From: Pogona vitticeps | Lineage: Eukaryota; Chordata; Lepidosauria; Squamata; Agamidae | NCBI RefSeq assembly: GCF_051106095.1 | Contig: NC_135787.1 | Coordinates: 159,596,001 to 159,660,000 of the forward strand | DNA length: 64,000 bases | Reading direction: 5' to 3' | Part shown: positions 23,701 through 39,100 of the stretch, in pieces | Layout of the letters: the number at the start of each line of letters is the position of its first letter | How positions within the stretch are numbered: the stretch's first letter is position 1 | Made by a program: the position numbers and the translations under genes | Notes under the pieces: model-generated | Database searches by the model: none | Told to the model about the DNA's origin: nothing | Seen by the model: the letters and a program-made list of their open reading frames with translations, nothing else

Positions 23701-26700
23701 CAGCAGAGACTCCTTGTCCGAGCACAGAGGCCACTTCACTGCACATTTTAGGTGCAGGGCACACACGGCCATAAGTTGCCAATGAGGAAATCTTTAATGT
23801 TATTGTTGTAAACAGTCTAATGACACAGGCATTTGTGTATGCAAGAGAACAGAGTACACACAGGAAAAAATGTAAGTGCCTGCACTGAAAGTTCCATCAT
23901 CTTTACCCCTGCAAGTATCTGGGTTCTTCCTTGTCGGATTACTTACTTCTTTGCTGGCTCTTCGCTTCTTTCCCCGTATTTTCCACTCTAGGAAGCCGAC
24001 AACCAGAAAGTGCACCATTTCTTTTGTTTGTGCTGCACGCTTGGTTAAGGGCAGTAGGAGGCAGGAAGAGCCTCTGGGAAATTATTTGCTTCAAAGGCTG
24101 GGCTAGATCCCAGCCAATATCTGTATCAAAGATAGAACAGAACCAGACACAAAACACGAAGGTTGCAATCAGACAGGCATTTGTCCTGTCTTGAGAAATG
24201 AGAAGCTTCCTTGCCACTTGCCTACGGAGGGGAAGGGAAATGAACCTCTCCATTTCTTTTTATTTGGTGAGGTGACACACTGCATCAGCAATGTTTTGAA
24301 AAAGTTTTTAACACCTTTTCAAAGCATCACTGATAAGTTAGTAACATTTAAAAAGAAGTATAAACTTCCTTTCCCTTCCCCTTCACAGGCAAGTGGAAAA
24401 AAAGCTTTCCATTTCTCAAGATCCTTAAGTGGCTTCAGCAAGGGGACAGACAGCTGCTTAACAATCTTCAGAAATTGAAAACTTCCTTTCTCTTTAAAGG
24501 GAAAGATCAGTTATGATATTGCAAAACAGAATTGTCAGTGGTGCAGTGTGGTCAATCTTTGCATGTGAATGTAAAGGTCGCCCCAAATGATCATGTCTCA
24601 AAGGGACCCCGCTTAGTGCAATCTAGATAGACCTCAGTCAGGATAATTCAGTCATCTAGTTGTACCCTAAAATACTTTTATCTTACAAGGATAAAGGTCT
24701 GGACAAAATGTAATTCCTTAGTTTATTCCTGCATATGATATTAAGTGCCAGGATTTGTCCTCATATGTTCATCCTCACTGGCTCATTCTTCATGAAAACA
24801 AATGCCAGATATTTTTATTTTAAAATAATCTTAGAACTGCAGTGCTGGAAGAGAGATTATATACAGAATACACATATATACAGTACAGGGAGGAGCAATA
24901 ACAATGTATAAAGGAGTAATACACCACAGGCCATTGAGAGGGGTGTAGTGAAAACACAAGCACGGATTTACGAGGGTTGTAAAGAGTCACATATCCAAGC
25001 AGTTGTTAAACAGGTAGGCTGTTAAGTGAGGAGTGCCTGTATATGTGTGTGTGTGTGTACACACACAGTATATACATATGAACAGTATGTGTATATACAT
25101 ATGCATACACACATATACATACCCCCACATATATACACACACACAGTATTTTATTTATTTATGTATTTATGTATTTATTTATTTGATTTTTTTATCCCAC
25201 CCATCTAGACCAAGGGATATATACACTTTTATGTGTGTGTATGTGCATATATATCTATATCTGTAGCTCTCATACACACAATCAGTTACAAAACACACAC
25301 ACACACATGCTGGTGACAAATCTGCAAACACAATGGATTAAAACTAGTACCAATAAAATGCACAACCTGACTCAAAAACCATGTGACTACCATGTAACTT
25401 TAAATCAATTTTGAATGCCCTGTTTCAGCTCCTGATTCATTTTCATATTGTAATTGTGCCCTCATGTGAGAAAACTGCTGCTCTATAAAGAATGTTTTCT
25501 AATTTTAACCATGCTGCTGTAAGAGAGTCTAAGCTTTTTACGTATGCATGATTATATGAATTATAGCTGAGTTACTTACTTAAACCTTGTTCAGGAAAAT
25601 AATGACTAAGATACTGGACTGTATATTTTGTTGGTTCATCTGGCATAGAATCTGGAGAAAAAAGAAAAGAATATAACTCATGCACTGTTGTTCTTAGATG
25701 GAAGGATCATAAATGAGTCTTAAACTGTTACATGTATAAACATTTACATAAAAATTATAAAGAAATCAGACAATTGATAGTTAGTACCATTCTCCTACTA
25801 AGTTTCAATGGGAGCTAGGATGAAATATTAATTAGCAAAAATTGAACAGATCACAGGTATTTGTTCAGTGCTGGGATGACCAAGAGACAGAACAAAGCAC
25901 ATCTGGTTGTCCTCAGGCATAAGCCATAAACATTTGGATCCTTTGTGTTCCATCCCACATTTATGGAGTTAAAATGTTTTCAGAGAAGCCTAGTTATTGG
26001 AATGGTGTAAAAGTAAAATCAGAAATATAAACAGTAGTGGTAGGTTGAGCTTCTGCTGCCAAAGGAGAAAACAAATGACACCTATGCCCCCACAATAAAG
26101 CCTACAGTCTCCCCTGGACAGTCCAACCCTGGAGGTACTAGAGAGGGTAAGATGTAACTTTATGTATTCCTTTGCAGGTATATATTTCAGAGAGCTTCAG
26201 GGCAAAGTAAAGAAGTTCCACTGCTCTGCAGCAGTGGTTCCCAATCTTGGTTCCCCATATGTTCTTGGACTACAACTCCTAGAAATCCTAGCCAGCACAG
26301 CTAGTGGTGAAAGCATCATATGATTCATATGTACAGGTCTAGACTTGATAGTTCTGTGCATACTGTGATTATAACTTTCAAGGAAATGTATAACATCCAT
26401 ATAACTGTAGGTATTATTAGCTGTGAAATACTTTGTTATTGTTTCTAAAGTTCTGTTCTACCTGTGGAAAATGTGAATCATCACAATGCTCTTGCAGTCT
26501 AGAAAACAATCTACTTTTAACCCTTGTTGTGCTGAGAATATTGTTGCATATCGACCAAATCTGCCTGCCATTGAGCATCCACTGCAGATACAATGGTCTT
26601 ATTTCTTTTAAATCAAAGTCTGGCTGCTCTATGCAATGTACAAGCATTCTGGTCTGAAAGCCATTGAGAAATATCCCCTATCCTCAGTGTTTTGATCTGC

Positions 26701-29700
26701 TTTTTGGCCTCCCTAAATAGAGGGTTCATGCCACCAAAACTACCCAAAGCCCCCAGTGTATAATATATATTGTGTAGAATTTTCCCGTATAGCTATCTTA
26801 GCAGTTAACACAAGTACGAACACAGCACAGTGCAATAAATTATCTTTATTAATGGGCCAGGAGCCAGAAAACATCAGCCTAATCCTCAGGATTGATCAAA
26901 ATACATGAAATCCACGAAACATTTATAGTCCGTATATTCCTGCTGGGTGGTTTCTCATCATGATCAACCTGAGCATTCTCCTGTGGGGTGAGAATTAAGC
27001 AACACTTTAGTAAGGAGTTTTTAGACTACACCACCCTAAATATACCCCATAAGCTATGGCTTTAGAAGATGCTCTTACCAGTCAGCTTTCATCCTCTACA
27101 TTATTCTCACAGCCTTCATCTGAAGCCTGTTCCACCGTTAGATGTTCAGGGATCGTAGAAATTGGGTTTCTGTGATTCCTTGTTCCATTTTCTCAATACT
27201 ACTGCAGGCCGGTTTCACAAGCTCAGGGCCATCCACATCCTCTGTAGATTTCAGAGTTCCTTCAGATGACTTCTGAAAATGTGGTTTTATGCCATGTCCA
27301 CAATCACAATATTGGACCACCCTGTTGAGATTTTCATCTAAAAGTGTACTAAATATAATGTTGTATAATAGAAAGTAAAATGGCTGATATAACCTGAGTC
27401 ATGTACTAAGTGGATTCAGGTGTGTACCAAGGTTGAAGACTTGATGTTGTCCAGCTGAAGAAATGATGTAACCTTATGAAAATGTAAAATGAAGTACAGT
27501 AATGTATTTTGTGATTGGTCCCAGAATGTATAAAAGGACATGTGTAATGGGGACATGTTATGTGCTGTAAGTCAGATCACTTATTTCTATGCCACATGTT
27601 GTATCATTTTATGTTATGCTGCCAGTTGAATGTCTGTCAACTTAGTCTATTTACACTTGACCCCCACCCCAACCTTCTTCCCCACTCTACCACTTTGACC
27701 CACACCCCCTCAAGTGTAAATAGACTAAGTTGAATTTTACTCTCTCAGCATTATAGTGTCTTTGCAACCTGATATCTCCTAACTCTGCTTATGTCCAAAG
27801 AGAATACATTACCAAATTCTCAACACACCCTAAGTGTCCTCATCAGCATACCAGGCAGGCTGGACTGGTTTTGGGGTCCAGCTTTGGCTTTGCTGTAAAC
27901 ACGTGTATGTCATTTGCAGACAGAGACTTCCTTCTCACACTGTTGGGGGACTCAGTCAGCCTCCCCATTCTTGATGGGGGGGCTAATGGGCAAATGGGGC
28001 TGGAAAAACTCACAGGTCCATCACATCTTTGGGGTTGCAAGCACCTTTTCACTTTGAGCTTAGGCCTTTTTATCTTTGGGATTAAGGTTTGGCTCCCCTT
28101 GTTCTGCAGGATAGAAGGGACATCCATCTTCTCCCCTCAGAGGGTGTCCGGCACTGTGAAAGTTTTCCAGCCACCCCACATGCTCCCTAGGACTTGCCCT
28201 AGCAAGCCCCAATGAACGCCTATTTCAGAGCAGGGCGTCCCACCTCTTCCTCTTTTCTCACAAACCATTTCAGCCACCCACACTCTCCCAATGACCACCT
28301 ATGAGCCACAGGCCCCAGCCTTCCCCTGGCAACTGTGTCTTGTTTTGGGCCTTCTGCCTGGGGTTGGGGTGGGGGTCAAGGGGTGGTTTGGGGGGTGGGG
28401 GTTAAGGTGGTAGAGTGGGGAACAAGATTGAGGTGGAGGTCAAGGTAGGGTGGGATTGGGGGTGTGACTGGAGGGAGGGATAATCAATCAGACAGGTGCA
28501 ATGCTACCCTATTACTTCCAGTGGTGACTGAAACTTGACATCAGTTGAGAAGAGGATCCAGGAAAAGGTGGCACTTCTTCCTGGTCTGTGGAAGGGGAGA
28601 GATGTTAGTAGCCTTCCCAACAAAGCATCTGTGGCAATGTGCTAACCAGAGATGAGTGGATCATGGAGAGTAAGAGCAGTTGAGTGATATTAAAGAGCTA
28701 GAACTTTACCTACATAAGATCTGGAGACTGGAGGCAGCTGGGCAGTAAGGCCACAGCTCCTTCTTTTTTTCCTGGACCAGAAGCAATATTACTTTGGAGT
28801 TGCTGGACCCCACACCTAAGAATATACATGTTGGCAATATGGCACACCAAGCTCAGTATTTAAGGTCAACCATATACTCAAAATTGATGGTCTTTTATGC
28901 TCCCCGTAGGTCTTAGCTGTCTTTGTTTCCCTATTTGTAGAAAATGCATGTTTTCTTGGTGATGAATAATCAATCATACTAAATGCAAAATAATGTAGAT
29001 GAGGAAAATATGATGCTATGACAAAAATCTTTCACTAGCTGAAATAACACCTCTTAAAATATGCTAAATGTACAGTATTCTTTATTTTGACCATCAGATA
29101 CCTATTTTTCCATACATTGCTAAGTAATCTGTGCAATGCCTAGGCCAGGTAAGAGCACCGTTTGGGGCTACATTACCCCACAACCTATTAAGGGCTACAC
29201 CATACCATTGCTTCTACTACAACATCTACCCACCAGTTGTTTAGAGTGCAATGCTATTCTAAGCATGCAAAGGAACACATTTATGGGGTGGGGGGAGGCA
29301 AGAGAAGGAATTCAGTGCTGCATTAGATCATATGACAACTTTGTGAATATATTTTAAAAACCTCAGGATTCATATGTTGGTAGAACTGTTTTACACACAT
29401 TACCTGTCTGGGTGAGCAAAGTTGTTTGGTGTGGTTTATCTTTTATGATAGAACTAGATTCCTTTAAAAGTTCATGAAACCTTGCTATGTTTTTTGGCTG
29501 TAAGAGAAAACAGAGATTAATTATAATATTATTAAGCTTTTCCCTCTCAGGTCTGACATTCATTCGTTACAAGAAAGCACTGAAACATGTACCCCCATGT
29601 GGGCTTCTAGGATATATGCAGTATCAATGTTGCTTTTCTAGTTTAAGTCTTGGATTTTTCTATTTACTGTAGTTTTTTTTTATATGTACTCTGACTTTCT

Positions 29701-32700
29701 TCTTAAAACACATTCAAAACAGCTTTTCAGGTCCTTTACAGTCACTCTAGGGGAAAAAACTTGATTCCAAACCATTTTGAATGGCTAGCTGTGTTATTTA
29801 GGCTGTAAAAGAAAAATGTTGAAACATAATCCAAAATGTTCCAAAAGGTGCATTGGGCAAGAGAACCTTTGAAGCATTTAATGTAATTAACACAAATGTT
29901 GCCTTTTTGAAAATTTAATAAAGCAGATATGGGAAAGTAGTATTCTAGCACATTCCTATTCAGGGGCTCTGGTGTGGGCAATCAGGAAGGTCTGTGTCCA
30001 GACCTGGTCAATGTACTTTCCAGATATGTCATAACCCTCTGCTACCTGTCCTGTTTGTCACATATTGACCAACCATGTGATACTATCACTATGATGCCAT
30101 AAAGAAGGGCAGTGTACTTTCAGAACCAGAAGAGGGGGTTTGGGGTAGAAAAGTACAAATTTTCATATGCCCTTTAAAAGGTCCATAACTATGCATTGTG
30201 CAGCTACCCATGAAGACTGAACATTTCCAAGGAATCACCACACAAAAATTGTGTCTGTGATAGCCCTGTGGCATTTGTTTGTTTTCAGTGGCTTTTTAGG
30301 ATTACAACTCCTAGAATCAGTCCTGTGCTGCCTGTCGGATACTGGGAGTTATAGTCCTCAAAAGCAGCTTCCCCAGTCTTTGAATAAGTAAACAACCTGT
30401 GTGCTGTAGCTGGCAATGGCAAAAGCAGTGTTTGTACTGGGCCACCACACGCAACAATGTTTCTGCTTACCTCATAACTCCTCCTGCTTCCTTTCAGAGT
30501 AGAGTGGAAGAAGGAGTTAACAAACACATAGCCTCTATCTGGCATCTTCCTAAGGTTTTGGCTTTCTTCTTTTATACACTCCCAGAAATGTGAAGGGCAT
30601 CCCTAGAAAAGGCAAAAACCTTTTATCTGGGAATACTGCAATAATGCTATTAGTGCAGACAATACTGCCTGTATATCTTACAAGTTATCATATCACCAGC
30701 CATCTGGATGGGGACAGATCATTTGCAAGAAATACAGCAACCATTTGTTCTGCAGAAGCCCTTCCTGCTGCTGAAATATATGCCACTGGAAATGATCCTC
30801 AGAGTCTCCCAACAATGGTAAATGAGCAGCATTGCAGCACTCTTCAGCACGTGCTTGTTATGGATGTTCCAGTCCTGCAGTAGTGTTCATGGCAGACTGA
30901 AGTACGTATCATAGAAAATATTTGTATTAAAGAGAAAGATCCAGACGGTATGTTTTGGTAATAATGGCTAATAGGAGAACTGAGGCTCAGACAGATAATA
31001 TAATTAGTACATCATGAGAAGCAGAACTCCCATAAATGACAAAAGGGCATCAGATTGTTTTAGCAATAGCTTGCCTTGCTCCACACTTTGCAAATTCAGC
31101 TTCTTTTACTTTGCTTGAACTGGCCAGTTTTATTCCAAAGGGGGAAAAAAACATCTCCAGAGTTCCAGTCTGTGCTCCCACATCCAAATTGGAAGTCTAC
31201 ATGCTGTTTTCCTGCCAAAAACGTCTCCTCTGGCTGCTGTTTATAGCACACTACTGCACATATCCAAAGGTAAACAGCAGGTGGCAGGGGAACTATCCTA
31301 CAGGAAATGGGTGCATACCCCAACTAGATCAGGCATATATTCCGGAAGAACATAAGTGCACTGCTGATAAGTCCAGTGTTCTGTTCCTACACTGTTCAAT
31401 GAACTATGGAAAATTTGAAAACATATCAAGCAGATTCTACCCACCACATTCCTTCAAAGAAAAAAACCACAGCTATTTATCTCTGCTTTTCTTGAAGTGG
31501 GTTCCTAATTTGGCTTAAGTAAGTTAGCACTATGGGAGAAGGATCTTTTCTCTGTCCAGCTCTGTCCGTTGACAGTTAAAATTCAAGCCCAAAGTAATAA
31601 TCACACAACACATTTCAGCACTGTTAAATGATCATAGTGAATGAATCCGTCCACACTATTTGTAGGGATTCTTCTATCACATTTACTGTAAGTCAGGGAG
31701 TGAAATCAAATAACGAAATAAGTTAACCTCCAAACACAAGATACCAGGCCACTCCAATAGGTGTTAATGACTATTCAGAAAACATTATAAAGGAAAATTA
31801 AGTGGCTTTAAAGACTGCAGTTCAGGCACTATAGCAAAGGAAATTAACAAAAATGAGTTTCAGCATGTTTTTCTTGTTCAGCATTTTTTAAAAGTTCAGC
31901 TGTCCTTTTGAGCAATGTGTCTCATCACCACATATTCCTTCAAAAACCATGCCCTATACCCATTCAGTTTTTTCCCAAATGTTAAAGTCAAGTTTCTCAT
32001 ATGGTTACTATTTACAATGGAAAATAAAAAAAAATAAGTCAACACTGACAGAATTCATCTTGCAGAATTTATTCTATTAATAAGATATCCAAACCTTTTG
32101 AGTATTAGGGGTTCTGGAGAAAGACTCTGGATTCTGTTTGGAAATCTCACACTTTTCTCTCTGCATGTTTTGCAGTTCCATCAGTTTTAATTTCTGAAAA
32201 ATCTGGGTCTGCAGAGAAAGAGAAATTTGTAACACCTGTTGCTTACATAGGCAAAACTAAAACTTCTATGGTAACAGGATGAAGCCTGAAGTAAAAATAA
32301 ATACTTCAAATATAACATTAGAAGACTGATTCTTTCTGAATGTAGACAGCAACAATTCTTTTTTCAGCTCAAGTTCTAAACTACACCTGGAGGTCCCATA
32401 GGTACTGCAGAGTATTCTGGGTGGTTTACAACAATAGATAAAACATAGAGTAATAAACAATAAGTACAGAAGAATTAAAACTTTAGTAGAATAGGAAGAA
32501 GATCAGTGGTACAAGACATTGAGATGGTGGTACAAGGCGTGCGCCAGGATGATGAAGCATGACAATGGTTGGGATTGCAGTACTTATCAGAGTGTCTCTC
32601 CCCAATGTCATCTGCCTGACTCTCCAGATCCTCCCAGGCTATGCTCCTCTGTATACCACCCCCCCCCATCCCAAGGAGGCCTGAAAGTCACCCAAAAGTG

Positions 32701-33080
32701 GTAGGGCCTTCTTCACGATGGTTCTGACTTTGGGGAATCAGCTCCAAATGGAGCTATGCCTGGTCCCCTCCCTGTTAGCATTTAGAAGGCAACTCAAACG
32801 GCTGCTTTTCAGGGAGGCCTGACCCTATTGACCCTGTCTGATTTGATTTTAAACCTCTCATCCTGCTGTCTATATGGAGAATTGCTCATGGCACCATCTG
32901 TATTATTTAGTTAAATGTTTTAATGTTATTGTTTTCTTGTGGTACAATTGTATATGTTTTATTTATTGTAAACCACCCACAACAGCACACTGCACTAATT
33001 GGTTAGTAAGTGAGTGAGTGAGTGAGTGAGTGAGTGAGTGAGTGAGTGAGTGAGTGAGTGAGTGAGTAAGTGAGTAAGTG

Positions 33081-33121
<41 letters not shown>

Positions 33122-36100
33122 TTCTTGTATAGCAACTCTACTGAATCAAAAAAAAAAATCAAACATTTAGGGAGTCCCAGAAGAGAACAGAGATGCAGAT
33201 GTAGATCCTGGAAAAGTTACATTTGGGATTATGACTCCCAAAATTACCTCATCAGCAGTGGGCATGCAGGCTAAGGAATTCTGAAACTCTAATTCGAAAA
33301 ACTAACTTGTCTACATTTTGTGTTAATGTGTTCTTGTTATTTGCTATCAAGTTGATTCCAACTTATGGCAACCCTTGTAGGGTTTCTTGGAAAAGTGAGA
33401 TATTTAAGGAATTGTTTTACCATTGGGACCTCTAGCAAGTTTCCACAATTGAGCAGGGATTTGGTCCTAGGTCTCTAGACTTCTAGTCCAACATTACATT
33501 GGTAAATGTATGGTCAGATGCATATTGGCAGTACCAATGGCACACACCTGCTGGATTAGAGTGACTGACTTGGGCTGCAATCAGATGGGCATTTAGCCTG
33601 CTGTTTGGTCCATTCCATGGATTGGTTGGTTCACTTCTTTTCTGGCAATCACACAACGTAATCACTGGAGTGAACTAAATCGTCCCCAGAGTGTTCCTAC
33701 TCACAACTTTCTGAGCCCCTATCAGGGGCTTCTGCTTTTCGGTACAGGTAGGATCATTTTGATTTGGTCTGTTTCCAGTTTGTGTGATTGCCACGAATGG
33801 ACCCAAAGTGAACCTCTGGCTGTCAAAGCTCCTTCTGGTTTGAATTTCTGATATTCTGAAGTGGCTTAATAAGTGAGCCACTTCAAGATATTGGCAAATG
33901 GAATATCTCCTCTGCTCCTAGGTGAAGGGACAGGGGAAGTGAAAAAAATGTAGACTATAGTAGACTATTGCTGTGTGCCGCATCACACTTGAAAAAGTTT
34001 AAAAAAATTTTTCTTTGCCTTGTCTGAAGGGCCAGTTGAAAAATTGCCAAATCCATGTTCAATTTGCCAATATTCTGAAGCAGCTCACTTATTAAGCCAC
34101 TTTACATTATCAAAAATGTAAACCAGATGGAGCTGAACCAAATAGGACTGATTGAGCTCTCATATGCCATTTGGATGTGAGATCGCATCAAAAAGCATAT
34201 TGGCACATCCTAACAACCTCAGAAGATCCTATTTAGCCTGCACCATTCCATTCCAAATTGACATATGTAGACAGGCTCTTGAGTAGTTTGTTGTTGTTGT
34301 TTAGTTGTTAAGTCGTGTCCGACACTTCGTGACCCCATGGACCAGAGCACGCCAGGCCCTCTTCTCTTCTCATGAGATGGCCAAAGTGTTGGAGCCTCAG
34401 TTTCAGGATCTGTCCTTCCAGTGTAACTACTCAACTAAACTGATTTGTTGCAAGCAGTGATTTGTAGCACTGCTGCAGACTGTACAGTATTTTCTCCAAA
34501 GCTAATTAATTAAAGTGTAATTGAAATTCTCACTAGCCTGAGTATTGGATATAAAATGAGAAACAAATAATGATATCTAAAGAAAATCCCACATTTAGAG
34601 TTATTTATATGGGTATACAAGGGAAAAGACAGTGAATTTGTATATATAGAGAGATTCATTTCCTGTAAGAGAGCAATTTGACTATTTTCCATTAAATCCA
34701 AATTTTGAATGTGACAGAGATTAGAAATCTTTGCAAGCAAGAATATGTAAAAAATCCTTACATTTTTAATTATCTGTTCTTGACTCTTGGAAATTCTGGG
34801 AGAAGTATCTACTGATTTTTTGTCTTCACTCTGAATAAGAAGTAAATACTACATTTGTAAGAGGAAAATTAAGGCAGACTTCTCAAAAATTTCACAATAG
34901 TGCAGGACTGTTAAAGACTCTTCAATATCCTGTATATTCCCTCTTATCTGCACAGAAGAAAGATGCTTCCAAGGTATAACTCTGCTCATGGATTTATTCC
35001 CATAAGATCAGGGAGTTAGGCTATTTGAATAAAAACAGGATTTCTCTGGTTCTGTGTGTAATCATATTTATGATAAGCAGAACAGAGAAGTGTGTATATA
35101 GCAGTGGCTAAGGCCTGGTTCAGGCCTGTTTTTATGGTAGACTGAACCCAGGAAGCTGTAAAATGGATAAACAGAACGAAAAGTGACTGAATACTGTTTT
35201 GTAGTGACAATACATTTCCCATGCCAATAAAGTATCCTGAAACAATGTTATAAACCTTCCTGAAGTACAGTTTATACATATTGATTATCATTGTGATGTG
35301 ATGTCAATCAGCATAATGACTATTTAATGCTGAAGAATCATAACCTACCACTGGTTCTTGAGAATGTTTAGAAATCCTTCTTCCCGGTGATTCAAGAGAG
35401 AAGCCCCTTTCTCTCTTTGTTTTCAGACATTTCTTTTTTGGCTTTGCCTAATAAAAATAAAACAACCAAGCAGCCACCCAACAGTTTAAAAAGAAACAGA
35501 AACCCTGCAGCTCACATTAATATGATTAAAGATATTTACATAAACATTTTACTTAGAACTTGTTTTAATAATCTATCCTAGATCTTAGTAGTTCAAAAAG
35601 ATCTAAGGGCAGAACTATGTGGTGGAAGAAATATATGGCAGCTGTCCAAAAGAGCAGCCCTTCCTCCTTCCATGCCAAGCTCCCTCCCTCAATAGCATCT
35701 CCTGCAATTTAAACTGCATGCCTGACAGCATTCTTCTGTGCAATAACTCCATTGTCCTCCACATCACTGTCTGCTATTTGCTGGGAACAGATGTCCCAAA
35801 GGATGTCCTGGTAGTGGGCAGTTTGTACTAGATATTAAAAAAGAGGAGGGACATCTTAGAATATTTACACTTTGAAAAGTCTGCTTCTGATTTATGATTA
35901 GGCACTGATTGTGGGTAAGCCCAGTACCACTTGACTAATTTTGCATGATTGCTCGGCCAACAGGCAACAAGAAGTGGATGCTAGCAACCCTTGGAGAGGC
36001 AGGCAAGCCTTGTGCCCAGTCAGAGTCATTTTGTGCCTTGCCCCACCAGCGGTGGTGACAGCTGGGCCTCTCAGAAGTCAGAAGTGTTGTTGCTGCAACA

Positions 36101-39100
36101 GTGGGTGGGCGGGCAAGCAGAGCTACCAGCTGCTGTTCAGCATATGTTGCCCTATTGTGCCATGTTGATGGAGGCTACCTGAAGCCATCTTTTCTCTGTG
36201 ACGTGACACCCAAGGGACTACACTGAAGGCAGCCTTTCACCAATCACTCTCCCCATGCCTCACTATCCTCTTAGAGTTTTCCAGGACAGGATCTTGAAAA
36301 TGTCTCCCTTTCTTTAAAGAATCAAACAAAAGAGAGAATTTAGTCAGATGTAACTATTGTCATGGAAGAATGGGAATTTTCTGTTGTACGCAGTCTTGAG
36401 AATACAGGATATTCCTCACTGAACCACTGAATTTGTCCCACCAATCTATGTGTCAAATTATTTAATTTACAAAAAACAATTGGCTTAAAATAATTAAACT
36501 GTTCTTTGAGACAAAATAATGTTCTGAGACAAAATAACATTAACATAGTACTTTCCAGTTGGATTTTAACTAGTATCTTGTAGGTAAACTATGAGTCTCC
36601 AATTGTTGTCCTAAGTAATGCAAAAGGTGAATAAGCAGTATGTGGCATTCTGCACTGCCTCAGGTTCTGTATATGCCTCAACTCCATAACAATGTACCAC
36701 AGATTAAAACACCTAGCATTTGTCTCTAAAGAGACTGTAGTAGAAACCATCTGGCTTCACGGTCTATCGATATGCATCCTTATATGCCATGCTAAGGAAA
36801 TGAATTTCAAGTAAAAAAAAAATCAATAAACACTAAGAATGTGAATGCTTAATGGAAATGTGTAACATACCTGCGTGTCTTGTTTAACTGCAAATTCATT
36901 GGAATCTGAGCTATCAGAACTGCAAAGGAAAATATGTTGTTTTCATGTACAAGTTTGCGGGTTCAAAATGTAAACTAAGATTCACCTGCATAATAAGTCA
37001 ATTACCAGTCAAGCCATCTGGGAAACATGGCACTGCTACTTACATCCTAATCTAATGATGGGTCACAAAATATAAGCATATCAGAACAACTTTATTTACC
37101 TGGAATCTCTGTCTGCTGTTTCATTGAGAGAGATAACTGCATCATCTTGTTTTGCCATTTCCTCCAGTTCCTTCAGGTATTCCTTATACTAGAGGAGATT
37201 ATTCATAGACATTAATGTCAATTTTCCACTACTGCCTAGTGATAACAGATTCTTTGGCACTTATACCAGAGAATTCTGTATAAAAGCAATATTTATTTGT
37301 ATTACCTTGCCTTGATTTTCATTACAGAAATCCAACAATGAATCACAGAAATGATATCCAATGGACTCCAGATCCTTAGTACTGAAGTGAGTACCATATC
37401 TACTGCCTGGAATGTGAATGTGAATCTTCATTAGAGAAGAAATAAGTGTTCTACTCAGTATAGCAATGTTTTAATTTACCGTAACATAGGAAAACCAAGT
37501 TCTGACTGCTGTTCTACGAGACTATAATATAAAACATTTCTGCTAGAAGACTTCTATATTCCTGTGTAAAACTGCACCTTTTCTCAAGTCTGTATGTTAT
37601 TAGGAGCCAAACTCCTTATGAGGTAATACTTTTTCATTATTTTAACAAGCTCTTCCTTCGTTCCAGATTTTGGAAATTAGCTTTGTTTCATTTAGAAATT
37701 GGTCATCAGGAGTTTCATTTGCATGTCTGATTTCTCATGCCCCATTGCTTTGAAAGACTGGTGTGTTTCAAGGGAAAAAACTGGAGTAGGAAATATGCAT
37801 GAGATTTGACCTCGGACACATTGAACTTTCCTTCACAAAGGATATTGGCAAATACATAAATATTGACAATGGACTTCAAAATGGGAAACTGCACCTCTTT
37901 CAGATATACTAAAAGCACCTCAAAGAATTGGGGAAGATCATGGGAATTCTTTGAAAGAAACTGTTAACCTCTGTTCTTGCCTCACAGAAGTACAATTCCA
38001 AAGAATGAGGGAATGAGTGTTAAACTAGTTTGCAGCGTAGATAAGCCTGATGTAACCCCAGTAGCTAGAATCCTACTGGAATCTGCATAATATTTGTATA
38101 ATTTGATGGAATCAATGGCAGCTAATTTACAAGGTGGGTTGCATGTTAGTGGAGCAATAGATCACATGATCAGGCACATGACTGAGATATATCTCAATGT
38201 TTCATCAGTTACTGTCAACTGTGGCAAGTTGCGCAAACCTTATGCAAACATTAGTTGGATTCTGGCCATTATGAATGTAAAGACATTAATCAACATTCCT
38301 TCTCTCTGTACCCTGTTTCCCCGAAAATAAGACAGGGTCTTATATTAATTTCTGCTCCAAAAAACGCATTAGGGCTTATTTTCAGGGGGTGTTTTATTTT
38401 TTTCATGTACAGCAATCTACGTTTATTCAAATATAGTCATGTCATCTTATTCTGGTTGCTGCACAATGGTGGAGGGCGGGATTTCAGTTAACTGGGGCTT
38501 TTTTGGGGGTAGGGCTTATATTACGAGCATCCTGAAAAATCGTATTAGGGCTTATTTTCAGGTTAGGTTTTTTTATTTAAATTATAATTAATAATTATAT
38601 TAAAAGTGAGGGTAATTATACACTCACTTTAACTGTTACATCTGGTACTCCAAAAGTTCTCTCTCTCTCTCTGGCTAAACTACATTACAATATGAATCTT
38701 TCACATCCCTGCCTATTTATCTTTGTCAAACAAAATGTGTCTCTATCAGTGTGTCCTACTGAATCTGCTAAACAAGACTGCTGGATCCCATAATATCAAG
38801 TCTGGAATAAAATTGTATTTGCCTTACCTAGCGTAGACCCACAGAAAGTAACTTCCAAAGTATAGCTATTGCTGATGCCCATCTTCCACATCACTACACG
38901 ACCTGTCCCTTCTTTGCCTTTCTGTATCTTGAAATTGCAGTCTGAGAATGAGAACTTAAGAAAAAAAGAAATGGAGGCTATCCTTTTGCAATAAGTAGCA
39001 CTTATGGTCTAAACCAAACATTACAGTATATATACCACTATTGCTGAAAAGCACCCCTCATATCACATTCTCTCTTCAGCATATAGTTTCACCTATTTAT

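Noticed and set aside
24965-25310. Short tandem blocks resembling an array
   Set aside because: They are ordinary CA/TG/TATA low-complexity repeats. There are no spaced direct repeats, and CRISPR arrays do not occur in vertebrate nuclear DNA.
31036-31518. 160-codon plus-strand frame in AGBL3 intron 14
   Set aside because: No similarity, no codon pattern and no splice sites were recognised. It is most likely chance.
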